Shown in pieces: positions 6,646-14,223 of a DNA stretch of 19,730 bases. The DNA is from Cyanobacteria bacterium UBA1186 (GTDB taxonomy: Bacteria; Cyanobacteriota; Vampirovibrionia; Gastranaerophilales; Gastranaerophilaceae). Under the pieces are notes generated by a model. That model was given only the letters and a program-made list of their open reading frames with translations, was not told the DNA's origin and made no database searches. How positions within the stretch are numbered: the first letter of the stretch is position 1; the number at the start of each line of letters is the position of its first letter. A program made the translations under genes and the position numbers. The DNA lies in the NCBI GenBank assembly GCA_002309875.1, contig DBYM01000062.1, positions 14,673 to 34,402 on the forward strand, written 5' to 3'.

Positions 6646-8868
6646 TTATTTTCTTGTCATCGAGAGCAAAATTTCCTGCGGAATATACGTATTCTTTACG
6701 CTTGAATCCGTATTTGCCAGGAAAAACTCTACCGTCTCACCGGGATTAATTCCTATTGTATCAAACGGTATGGACAGGTCTATCACGTCATTATAAACCA
6801 TTCTGACCCCTTCAGGATTAGCAAGCGTCCACATATTCGGGTGCAGGCATGTGGTTAATCTCGGAGGATAAAGAGTATCCTTGACAAGTGTTAATGTTAA
6901 TTCATTGTCAAATTTTTCCCTCAAAATCGGATAAGGATTATCAGTTTTGCTTATTAGTCTTATATATGCACGGCTTCTGATGTTTGTCGCATTTCTTAAA
7001 TAAATATAGAACTGATTAATACGCTCGATAAAACTCATTTCACTGCTGCCTTTGTTGACATGAAGCCTGAAATACATATTTCTGTCATCGCAGCCAAAAT
7101 GGATTTTATCGACATTTTTACTTTCTCTGAAAACAGGTCCGTCGATGAGGCTTATGTTCCCTGAAAAACACCAGTCAGGGTCACTTTCGGACAGTCCGTC
7201 CATGCGTGGTGAAATTAAGCCGGTCGGACGTTTGAAAGGAATATCAACTTTGGTTATAAAAGTATTGTCAAGGTCTTCCGGCGGAGTATAACCTATTTTT
7301 TGATATACATTTTTCAGTCTTTCTCTGAACATGTAGTCAAAAACGTAATCCTGTCCGGAATTATTCGGCTCGCCGTACCACCAGAACCAGTCGCTTCCCT
7401 GAGAAATCATTAATTCTCTGCGTGCTTCTTCAATATTCGGACTGCCGGGATTTTCTCTCGAAAATTTATCAAGGGCATCTTTTGCGTCTTTCAGATATTT
7501 CCATGCTTTATTTTTGGTGGTTTCTCCAATCCAATATACAAAAGTCTGATCAATCCAAGAGCCCGGGACAATCTTGTTAAGAGGCTTTTTATACTTATCC
7601 TCTCTTATATAATCAGAGATTAAAACTGTTTCGCAGGTTTCATCGTTTGTAATTGCCGAATAAACATTGTTAAGAAAATCATTACCGTCGTTTTGGTAAT
7701 TTTCCCAACAGTTTTCTCCGTCAAGAGCGATGGTCAGCAAATGCGTGTCATCAGGCGAAACAAGGAGTTTACTCTGAATAATTTTGATTTTGTCGTACAG
7801 GTCATCTGCAACAATTCGGGAATCAATACCGGCGTACTCAAAGTTAATCAGGTTCGGAATATTTCTGTCACGGAAGATAACATTTATCGGCCGCTCTTTT
7901 GCCTGGTATTCATAAACTTTTAGCAGATGATAAGGATCTGCAAGATTTCCTTTAAAATCTCTTATAAATTCAGCATTGATAGAACTTGAAAGAATACCTT
8001 CGTCCGATATAGTCCACTCAATACCCTCTTTAGCGAGCAGATTGAGAGTTTTATTGCACAGGCAGATTTCCGGCGGCCAAAATCCCTTCGGACGGACACC
8101 GAAAACTTCTTCAATTCTGTTTAGTGCAGTTCTGACCTGATATTCCGCATCACCCTGCATATCAAGTGAAGGCGGTAAATTTTCGGTCGTGAAAGCGTTT
8201 TTCAGTACCGTTTTCATATCCGTCAAAATCGGCAGAATTGCGTGATAATAAGCACCTGTTGTAAGTTCCAATCGCCCTTCGCTGATAAAACGTTTGTATG
8301 TCGGTATAATCTCGCTCATTATCTGACGGTGAAAATTGATGATTTCGATTCTGTCATCGAGCGTGTAATTATACTGCTTATCCCAAAGTTCCTGCAATCT
8401 CGGGTAACGTGAAAAATGAACAGGGTCAATCCAGACGAGGTTAAACAATGCCATCAAATCGGAAAGTTCCTGATTTGAGAAATCATTTATTCCCAAATCG
8501 TCGTTTGAAAAACGTTTTTGAAACAGATTTTTATAATTTTCACTTCTGAAAATCATTGTTTCGTATTTCGAACTGAAGAAATTGTTTAGTATGAACGATT
8601 TTTCTTCGTCTGTCATCTTTTCAACATCTGAACAGGTAAGTTCGGAGTGTATATCGTTCACACCGTTTGTGTATTCTATAATTGCGTCAACAAGAGCGGG
8701 TACAATATCAACATTCAGTTTTAGTTTCGGAAATCTCTCCAAAAACAATACCATGTCGAGGTAATCTTTAACGGCGTGCAAACGTGACCATGGCATCAAA
8801 TACGTGCCTTCAAGTTTATACACAGGCTGGTGCATGTGCCAATAAATAGCTATGGATAACTTCTTCAA
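6646..8868 (-). CDS. Glycoside hydrolase family 57 protein
   Basis: This 740-residue enzyme belongs to GH57, a family of alpha-amylases, 4-alpha-glucanotransferases, branching enzymes and amylopullulanases. The conserved regions are visible in order: WHMHQP (residues 10-15), LTTGAYYHAILP (202-213), GFWPPE with the expected nucleophile Glu267, and ALDGENCWE with the expected acid/base Asp383. A typical WFWWYGE segment and a helix DYVFDYMFRERLKNVYQ follow, and then a C-terminal region of about 180 residues that looks like a beta-rich domain. No signal peptide is seen, so it probably acts in the cytoplasm, perhaps on glycogen or maltodextrin. The start is TTG with AGGGG six bases upstream. Exact specificity cannot be told from the sequence. 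Confidence 0.9.
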   Translation of the reverse strand: MKKLSIAIYWHMHQPVYKLEGTYLMPWSRLHAVKDYLDMVLFLERFPKLKLNVDIVPALVDAIIEYTNGVNDIHSELTCSDVEKMTDEEKSFILNNFFSSKYETMIFRSENYKNLFQKRFSNDDLGINDFSNQELSDLMALFNLVWIDPVHFSRYPRLQELWDKQYNYTLDDRIEIINFHRQIMSEIIPTYKRFISEGRLELTTGAYYHAILPILTDMKTVLKNAFTTENLPPSLDMQGDAEYQVRTALNRIEEVFGVRPKGFWPPEICLCNKTLNLLAKEGIEWTISDEGILSSSINAEFIRDFKGNLADPYHLLKVYEYQAKERPINVIFRDRNIPNLINFEYAGIDSRIVADDLYDKIKIIQSKLLVSPDDTHLLTIALDGENCWENYQNDGNDFLNNVYSAITNDETCETVLISDYIREDKYKKPLNKIVPGSWIDQTFVYWIGETTKNKAWKYLKDAKDALDKFSRENPGSPNIEEARRELMISQGSDWFWWYGEPNNSGQDYVFDYMFRERLKNVYQKIGYTPPEDLDNTFITKVDIPFKRPTGLISPRMDGLSESDPDWCFSGNISLIDGPVFRESKNVDKIHFGCDDRNMYFRLHVNKGSSEMSFIERINQFYIYLRNATNIRSRAYIRLISKTDNPYPILREKFDNELTLTLVKDTLYPPRLTTCLHPNMWTLANPEGVRMVYNDVIDLSIPFDTIGINPGETVEFFLANTDSSVKNTYIPQEILLSMTRK

Positions 8869-8891
8869 TATTCGCCCCTATTCTATATACA

Positions 8892-8921
8892 AGTATAGCA
8901 TGGTTATAATCCCTCCCGCAA
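8892..8921 (-). promoter_or_regulatory. probable GH57 gene promoter
   Basis: Read on the minus strand, TATACT (8897-8892) is preceded by TGC, making an extended -10, with TTGCGG 18 bases further upstream (8921-8916). It would give a leader of roughly 18 bases that includes the AGGGG ribosome binding site. Confidence 0.5.
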
Positions 8922-8982
8922 TATTTTCGGGCAAAATATTATGCAAATCAGAATTAATAAACCCTGTTTATTGCCTTCTTTC

Positions 8983-9011
8983 TTGCTACAAAAATCTTTA
9001 CATGATATAAT
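8983..9011 (+). promoter_or_regulatory. promoter giving a leaderless kinase mRNA
   Basis: TTGCTA (8983-8988) and a perfect TATAAT (9006-9011) are separated by 17 bases. Only six bases (TTCGGT) lie between the -10 and the ATG at 9018, so transcription should begin at or next to the start codon. No Shine-Dalgarno sequence is present there. Confidence 0.65.
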
Positions 9012-9017
9012 TTCGGT

Positions 9018-10877
9018 ATGGAAAAAGTCAGTGCTGAGAAAAAAGAGGAGAAAAAAAAGAAGGGTTTCAATGCTCAGACGAGGTTGATTATTGTCGGGCT
9101 TATTATAAGTACACTGTTTATCCTGACTACGGCCTGGTTTGCGACCTTGAGCATTGATAAAAGCCTTAATAATGCCTATAAAAATTTTGGGCAGATTCTC
9201 TCCAAAACACTTGCAATAGAAGGAGTTGAGGTTACAAAAGAAGTTCCTCAACTTGCAAAATATGATGCTTTGAGAACAAATGCAACCTCAGTACTCAAGA
9301 GCAATGATGACATTTCATACATAATATTCAAAGATAAAGATTCCAAAGAAATATATTCAAGCAAAGACGACTATTCCGAACAGGCTGAAAAGGCAAGAAT
9401 TACGGTAAGTTCACCAATGGTTGTCAAAAACATGTCCGAATCAACAAATGTCGGCTCGGTAACCGTAGGACTTTCGGGAAGAATAATCGATAAAGTTTCT
9501 GCAACTTCAAAGGTTTCGATTGCGACAGTGTTCCTGCTTATATGGCTTGTGATTGTAGGCATTATTTATATGAACTCCTCAATCATAACGACGGAATTGA
9601 GGAAACTCTATCAGGGTGTTAAAAAGATTTCATCGGGCGAATTCGGGTATCTGATTGAAGATAAAAACGTTGATAACGAAATAAAAGAACTCTATACGGC
9701 ATTTAACGATATGTCCGAAAAACTCAGCCGTTACAACGAACAGACAATTGAAAGCCTGACTTTTGAACGAAATAAACTCGAATCGGTGCTGATGAGTATT
9801 GTAAACGGCGTTGTCGTCTGTGATAACCATGACAAAGTTATTATGGTCAATAATCACGCAAAGAAACTTCTTGAGGTTTCGGAAGAAAATATTGTCGGAA
9901 CTCAAATTCAGCAGTTCTGCGATTCTTCCGGTGAATTTTGTTTTGCGGATAAAATTGCTCAGTTTAAGGATACTCCTATTGAAGAGGAAGGAAATCCTGT
10001 TCCTTTCAATATCGAAATTGATAAGCGCATAATAAAATGCCTGATTTCTCCGATGTTTACCCGTTCAAATGCTTATGTCGGTTACATCATAGTTCTTATT
10101 GACGTCACAAAAGATGTTGAAATGGACGAATTGCGTTCACACTTTATTTCAAATGTTTCTCATGAACTCAGAACACCGGTAACAGTTCTCAGAAGTTATA
10201 TTGATACACTTTATAATTTCGGAAACGATTTTGATTTCAACACTCAGAGAGAATTTATCGGAGTTATGAATCAGGAAATCATAAGACTTAACCGTATGGT
10301 AAACGATATACTTGATTTTTCACGTTACGAATCACAAAATGTACGTCTTGAAAAATCCAAACAGAACATTATGGAAATCATTGAAGATGCTGTTAATCAG
10401 GTACAGGTGCTTGCAAAAGAACACGATTTGACCATTTCTATAATGAAAGAGCCGGATTTGCCTGAAATTTACCTGAATGTTGAAAGTATTTCAAGAGCAT
10501 TTATGAATATTCTTACAAATGCGATCAAGTATTCACCTGACGGAAAACGCATAAAAGTCCGTGCAGAACGCTCACGTGACGGAGATTTTGTTGAAGTCAG
10601 CGTTGAAGATCAGGGACCGGGAATTCCCGAAAAATATCAGAAGAAAATTTTTGACAGATTTTTCAGAGTTGAAAATGATGCTCATACCGTAAAGGGTACG
10701 GGTTTAGGTTTGCACCTTGTCAAAGTTACTGTTGAAAAACACCACAACGGTCAGGTATTTGTAAATTCTAAAGAGGGCGAGGGCTCAACCTTTGGTTTCA
10801 GACTTCCGATTAATATCCCCAAAGAGGAAGAAGAAGAAATTAATCAGAAAAATCTTCCTGCCGAATCCGAGGCATAA
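9018..10877 (+). CDS. Membrane sensor histidine kinase (HAMP-PAS-HisKA-HATPase)
   Basis: A 619-residue two-component sensor kinase. Order of parts: a highly charged N-terminus (1-20), TM1 (about 22-44), an extracytoplasmic sensor region (45-165), TM2 (about 167-190), HAMP (190-240), PAS (about 250-370), and HisKA with the phosphorylated His382 in NVSHELRTP. The ATPase domain has an N box at NAIKYSP, DQGPGIP (532-538) and GTGLGL (560-565), and an acidic tail follows. The layout is that of the WalK/PhoR/NblS group; a relation to cyanobacterial NblS (Hik33) is possible but not shown. No response regulator gene is adjacent, so it is an orphan here. Its transcript is probably leaderless. It is divergent from the GH57 gene, but a functional link is only a guess. 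Confidence 0.92.
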   Translation: MEKVSAEKKEEKKKKGFNAQTRLIIVGLIISTLFILTTAWFATLSIDKSLNNAYKNFGQILSKTLAIEGVEVTKEVPQLAKYDALRTNATSVLKSNDDISYIIFKDKDSKEIYSSKDDYSEQAEKARITVSSPMVVKNMSESTNVGSVTVGLSGRIIDKVSATSKVSIATVFLLIWLVIVGIIYMNSSIITTELRKLYQGVKKISSGEFGYLIEDKNVDNEIKELYTAFNDMSEKLSRYNEQTIESLTFERNKLESVLMSIVNGVVVCDNHDKVIMVNNHAKKLLEVSEENIVGTQIQQFCDSSGEFCFADKIAQFKDTPIEEEGNPVPFNIEIDKRIIKCLISPMFTRSNAYVGYIIVLIDVTKDVEMDELRSHFISNVSHELRTPVTVLRSYIDTLYNFGNDFDFNTQREFIGVMNQEIIRLNRMVNDILDFSRYESQNVRLEKSKQNIMEIIEDAVNQVQVLAKEHDLTISIMKEPDLPEIYLNVESISRAFMNILTNAIKYSPDGKRIKVRAERSRDGDFVEVSVEDQGPGIPEKYQKKIFDRFFRVENDAHTVKGTGLGLHLVKVTVEKHHNGQVFVNSKEGEGSTFGFRLPINIPKEEEEEINQKNLPAESEA

Positions 10878-10882
10878 TATAC

Positions 10883-10912
10883 TTGACACTTATCGGTAAT
10901 TAGTAGTATATT
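10883..10912 (+). promoter_or_regulatory. promoter of the three-gene paralog operon
   Basis: A perfect TTGACA (10883-10888) and TATATT (10907-10912) are separated by 18 bases, directly after the kinase stop codon. The predicted start near 10919 leaves a 12-base leader with AAGGA before the first paralog. Confidence 0.72.
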
Positions 10913-10930
10913 AATTTTCAAAGGAAATAT

Positions 10931-11362
10931 ATGAAATTATCACCGATAAATAGCAATCCGACACAAATCAGCAATAATTTTAAAGGCAGATTCATCTTTA
11001 ATACTGCCATGCGTGAGATTGTTGAAAGTTCAGGCAAAACAGAACTTGCACGGTTTAAAAATGTTCTGAATGCAATGGAAAAGATTGACGATGGTCTTTA
11101 TTTCGGGCTGCATAAGCGGATAAAATTTTACGAATTGAATAATCAAAAAATAGGTTATGTGGTAAATTATAAAATTTTCAAGCAAAACGGTAATGATGAA
11201 ACCACGCAGGAATTTATTTCATCAATATCTTCCGGCTCAAACGATATTGCACATAATAAATTGAGCCTGATAAGCAAAGCAATTGAAGACTTTTACTTAA
11301 AAATTGCGGAAAAAGATTCCAAATCTGAACTAAAAGACTGTATCTACAATATTATGGCATAG
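10931..11362 (+). CDS. Small paralog 1 of a tandem trio, unknown function
   Basis: I do not recognise a known family. The 143-residue protein is soluble-looking, with no signal peptide, membrane segment or cysteine-metal motif. It shares a pattern with the next two genes: MK-x-(S/A)-P-(I/V)-N at the start, F-(K/N)-G-(K/R)-F near residues 17-21, (I/M)-R-E-(I/L)-V, E-(L/M)-x-x-R-F, an IG-(Y/F) strand in the middle, LS-x-I, and a C-terminal EL-x-x-x-I helix ending IMA. An N-terminal region (1-45), a likely beta region (55-100) and a C-terminal helix (110-140) can be suggested. AAGGA at 10921-10925 supports the start. As the first gene after a good promoter, it leads the trio. Confidence 0.82.
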   Translation: MKLSPINSNPTQISNNFKGRFIFNTAMREIVESSGKTELARFKNVLNAMEKIDDGLYFGLHKRIKFYELNNQKIGYVVNYKIFKQNGNDETTQEFISSISSGSNDIAHNKLSLISKAIEDFYLKIAEKDSKSELKDCIYNIMA

Positions 11363-11385
11363 ATTAATACATTTACGGAGAAGGT

Positions 11386-11805
11386 ATGAAAGTATCACCG
11401 GTTAACGGCAATACACAGCAGAATAAAAGTTTTAACGGTAAGTTTGTATATAATTCCGGGATAAGGGAATTGGTTGATTCTGCAAACGAAACGGAACTTG
11501 CACGTTTCAGGAATGCTTTGTATGCTATGTCAAGAGTTAAAGACGGTCTGCGCTTCAGTATTGACAGAACGGTAAAGTTCTATAAGCGGGACGATATTAT
11601 CGGTTTTGTTGCAAAATACAGACTGATTACCCAAAAAGGCATAAAGGGAAGCGCCCGTGAATTGGTAACCGTAACTTCCGATTCATTCGGTTATACTCCG
11701 AATAAGTTAAGCGTAATAACAACTGCGCTTGAAGAGTTTTATCTCAGAACGGAGAAGAAATCGAGAACAGAATTACAAGATGATATTTTGAATATGATGG
11801 CATAA
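11386..11805 (+). CDS. Small paralog 2 of a tandem trio, unknown function
   Basis: This 139-residue protein is the closest relative of the preceding gene: both contain ETELARF or KTELARF, the DGL motif, KFY, NKLS-x-I and FYL at matching positions. It begins MKVSPVNGNTQQNKSFNGKF. GGAG, with GGAGAAGGT directly before ATG, is nearly identical to the site before the third gene, and the first bases of the coding region are also alike, so a tandem duplication of gene plus ribosome site is likely. The gap to the upstream gene is 23 bases. No signal peptide or membrane segment is seen, and the function is unknown. Confidence 0.82.
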   Translation: MKVSPVNGNTQQNKSFNGKFVYNSGIRELVDSANETELARFRNALYAMSRVKDGLRFSIDRTVKFYKRDDIIGFVAKYRLITQKGIKGSARELVTVTSDSFGYTPNKLSVITTALEEFYLRTEKKSRTELQDDILNMMA

Positions 11806-11824
11806 ATTTATTACAGGAGAAGGT

Positions 11825-12256
11825 ATGAAAATAGCACCAATCAACAATTACACACAACAAAACAACAATTTCAAAGGCAAATTCCTTATGAGCCCTGATA
11901 TCAGGGAAATTGTAAACCTGGCCGACAGAATGGAAATGTTACGTTTTAAAAAAGCATTGAAGATGATGAACACTGTCGACGACAACCTGATTTTTTCCGT
12001 CACTTCACGCGTTAAACCATGCTGGGAACAGGGCGGTACAATTATAGGCTATTCAAACATTTACGAGTTTAATAAACAGGAAGGTTATAATTCCAAAACC
12101 AAACAACTTATCGGCTCATACATAACCAATTCGGACAATACAAACAGTGGAGTATTATCCTGTATAACCGATAAACTTGTGGAATTGTATAAAGGCTTCG
12201 TAAACAACAAAACAAGAGAAGAACTCAAAACCGATATCTATGGTCTGCTTGTATAA
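11825..12256 (+). CDS. Small paralog 3 of a tandem trio, unknown function
   Basis: This 143-residue protein is the most diverged of the three. It keeps the N-terminal block (MKIAPINNYTQQNNNFKGKF), IREIV, RFKKAL, VDDNL, IIGY, LS-x-I and the C-terminal EELKTDIYGLL helix. The middle has changed: the KFY of the others is replaced by KPCWEQ, and ETELARF has become RMEMLRF. The N-terminal 20 residues are better conserved than the rest, which may mean they carry a shared signal or binding motif. GGAGAAGGT lies directly before the ATG, and the gap to gene 2 is 19 bases. The function is unknown. Confidence 0.8.
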   Translation: MKIAPINNYTQQNNNFKGKFLMSPDIREIVNLADRMEMLRFKKALKMMNTVDDNLIFSVTSRVKPCWEQGGTIIGYSNIYEFNKQEGYNSKTKQLIGSYITNSDNTNSGVLSCITDKLVELYKGFVNNKTREELKTDIYGLLV

Positions 12257-12299
12257 ACATTGTTGACTTGAGGGTTTATTTACTCCTAAAATGTTTATA
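12252..12299. promoter_or_regulatory. nine-base inverted repeat bracketing the folC promoter
   Basis: TATAAACAT (12252-12260) and ATGTTTATA (12291-12299) are perfect inverted copies. The left arm lies just before the folC -35 and overlaps the stop codon of the third paralog. The right arm overlaps the -10 and the start codon. This could be an operator pair or chance in AT-rich DNA. Confidence 0.35.
12263..12292 (+). promoter_or_regulatory. promoter giving a leaderless folC mRNA
   Basis: TTGACT (12263-12268) and TAAAAT (12287-12292) are separated by 18 bases. The ATG at 12299 is six bases after the -10, the same spacing as for the kinase gene, and there is no Shine-Dalgarno sequence before it. 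Confidence 0.6.
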
Positions 12300-13468
12300 T
12301 GGAATACTCTGAAGCAATCAAAGAACTGACTTCAAGCGGAATGTTTTACGTGGATTTGGGTTTGGAAAGAATTTCCGAAATCCTGAAAAGTCTCGGTAAT
12401 CCGCAGGATAAACTCAAATATATTCACGTTGCGGGAACAAACGGGAAAGGCTCTGTTTGCGCAATGCTTGATGCTGTTTTGCGCGAGGCGGGATATAAAA
12501 CAGGGCTTTATACAAGTCCGCATATTTTTGAATATACAGAAAGGATAAAGATTTCGGGAGCAGAAATCTCTGAAAAAGATTTTGTTAAATATTTTGAGAT
12601 TATCAAAGAAAAAATCGAAGAACTACAAACACATCTTACGGAATTTGAAGTTTTAACCTGCATAATGTTTTTGTATTTTGCAGAAAACAATGTTGATGTG
12701 GTTATATTGGAAACAGGCATGGGCGGGCGGTTTGACGCAACAAACGTTATTAAGGAAAATCTATGCTCAATAATTACGCATATAGATTTGGACCATACGG
12801 ACAGGCTCGGGGATACGAAAGAAAAAATCGCTTTTGAAAAGGCAGGAATAATTAAACCGAACTCTCCCGTAATAACTTCAATGGCTTATGAAGCAATAAA
12901 AGACAAGGCTGATGAATGTGATTCCATGCTTATTTTGACCTCTCCCAATGTTCGGGAAGATTTCCTTGAAGCACTTTCTTTAAAAGGTTTGCATCAGGCT
13001 GAAAACTTGGCTTTGGTTTTGGAAGCAATAAATTATATTTATCCCGAAATCAGTTATGATACAATAAAGGCAGGGCTTTCCAAGGTTAAAAACCCGTTCA
13101 GGTTTGAATATTTCCCCGGGGAAAATCTGATTATTGACGCTTCGCATAATACGAACGGAATTGAAGCATTAAGAAAAAATCTTGATTATTATTTCCCTGC
13201 TCTCCCAAGACGTTTTGTTTTCGGGTGTTTGAGAACAAAAGATTACAAAGATATGATGGAAATTCTTTTCAGGAAAGATGACGAAGTTTATCTGAACGGC
13301 TTCGATTATCCTAATGCCTGCACTTATGAAGAATTAAAAGAAAAATGCCCTGTTAAATCCCAAAAATATTCACCAAATATTCAGTTATCCAAAGATAAAC
13401 TCAATATAATTTGCGGGTCGTTTTATATGCTGGGCGGGATTTTGAAAAAAGACCTGTTGATTGTATAA
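12299..13468 (+). CDS. folC: Folylpolyglutamate synthase / dihydrofolate synthase
   Basis: FolC adds glutamate to dihydropteroate and/or folates using ATP and belongs to the Mur ligase fold. The 389-residue protein has the ATP loop GTNGKGS at residues 46-52, then TSPHI near 66-70 and the segment DLDHTDRLGDT followed by IAFEKAGIIKP, a strong FolC signature. The second domain contains DASHNTNGIEALR, the expected C-domain motif. It is slightly shorter than the usual 420 residues. Whether it has one or both activities cannot be told here. The start is probably leaderless. adk follows after 25 bases, so the two may be cotranscribed. Confidence 0.93.
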   Translation: MEYSEAIKELTSSGMFYVDLGLERISEILKSLGNPQDKLKYIHVAGTNGKGSVCAMLDAVLREAGYKTGLYTSPHIFEYTERIKISGAEISEKDFVKYFEIIKEKIEELQTHLTEFEVLTCIMFLYFAENNVDVVILETGMGGRFDATNVIKENLCSIITHIDLDHTDRLGDTKEKIAFEKAGIIKPNSPVITSMAYEAIKDKADECDSMLILTSPNVREDFLEALSLKGLHQAENLALVLEAINYIYPEISYDTIKAGLSKVKNPFRFEYFPGENLIIDASHNTNGIEALRKNLDYYFPALPRRFVFGCLRTKDYKDMMEILFRKDDEVYLNGFDYPNACTYEELKEKCPVKSQKYSPNIQLSKDKLNIICGSFYMLGGILKKDLLIV

Positions 13469-13493
13469 TTGAATAGAAACAGGAGTTAAAAAA

Positions 13494-14153
13494 ATGAGAA
13501 GAGAATTTATATTTTTAGGGCCTCCGGCATGCGGAAAAGGCACTCAGACCAATACTTTGTCGGAATATTTGGGTTTTCCCCATGTTGATACAGGATCACT
13601 TTTGAGAGCGGAAATTTCAAAAGGAACGGAAGAGGGAATGCTTGCAAAATCATTTATCGACAAGGGACAACTTGTTCCGATTGATGTTGTTGCAACGATT
13701 ATAGGCAAAAAATTATCCGGTGAGGATTGCAGAAACGGCTATGTTCTCGACGGATATCCGAGAAGTCTTGAACAGGCTCTGAAACTTGAAGAAATAAACA
13801 AAAAAGTTGACGGAGATGACAAAGTTTCCTTCAAGGCAATATATTTCGACATTGATACACAAATTCTTCTGGACAGAATTATTCACCGTCAATCCTGTCC
13901 GAAATGCGGAGAAATTTATAACAAAAAATTCAAACCCTCAAAGGTGGAAAATATTTGCGACAAGTGTCAGGTTGAATTAAAAACAAGAGCAGATGACAAC
14001 GCAGAAACCGCCAAGGCAAGATTTGATACATACTTTAAGGAAACGGCGCCGCTGATTGAGTTTTACGAGAAAAAAGGAGTTTTGTATAAAATTGATGCAA
14101 ACGGCTCAATCGAAGAAGTCTGGGAAAGACTTCTGAAGGCGGTTAACGCTTAA
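13494..14153 (+). CDS. adk: Adenylate kinase
   Basis: Adenylate kinase interconverts ATP plus AMP with two ADP. The 219-residue length is that of the long form. The P-loop is GPPACGKGT (residues 9-17), a variant of the usual GPPGAGKGT that keeps the glycines and lysine needed for phosphate binding. DTGSLLR (32-38) and DGYPRSLEQ (86-94) form the AMP site. The lid carries four cysteines (135, 138, 155, 158), which should bind zinc. The ending with the RFDTYFKETAPLIEFY region is normal. CAGGAG near 13480 precedes the ATG. Confidence 0.96.
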   Translation: MRREFIFLGPPACGKGTQTNTLSEYLGFPHVDTGSLLRAEISKGTEEGMLAKSFIDKGQLVPIDVVATIIGKKLSGEDCRNGYVLDGYPRSLEQALKLEEINKKVDGDDKVSFKAIYFDIDTQILLDRIIHRQSCPKCGEIYNKKFKPSKVENICDKCQVELKTRADDNAETAKARFDTYFKETAPLIEFYEKKGVLYKIDANGSIEEVWERLLKAVNA

Positions 14154-14173
14154 TTTTATCCTTTATATAGATG

Positions 14174-14202
14174 ATGTCATGATTTAAAAATTCCCGTATC
14201 AT
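14174..14202 (+). promoter_or_regulatory. possible promoter of the flagellar operon
   Basis: ATGTCA (14174-14179) and TATCAT (14197-14202) are separated by 17 bases in the 70-base gap after adk. Both hexamers are imperfect. The predicted start near 14209 fits a short leader to the ATG at 14224. Confidence 0.35.
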
Positions 14203-14223
14203 ATTATGGGGCGGGATAGAAAT

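Noticed and set aside
10931..12256. Toxin-antitoxin, phage or defence cassette for the three paralogs
   Set aside because: No toxin, DNA-binding, nuclease or phage feature can be seen; the three are alike, not complementary pairs.
14206..14223. ATG 14206 as the start of the motor switch gene, possibly leaderless
   Set aside because: The possible -10 would be only three bases from it, there is no ribosome site, and ATG 14224 is better placed. It cannot be fully excluded.
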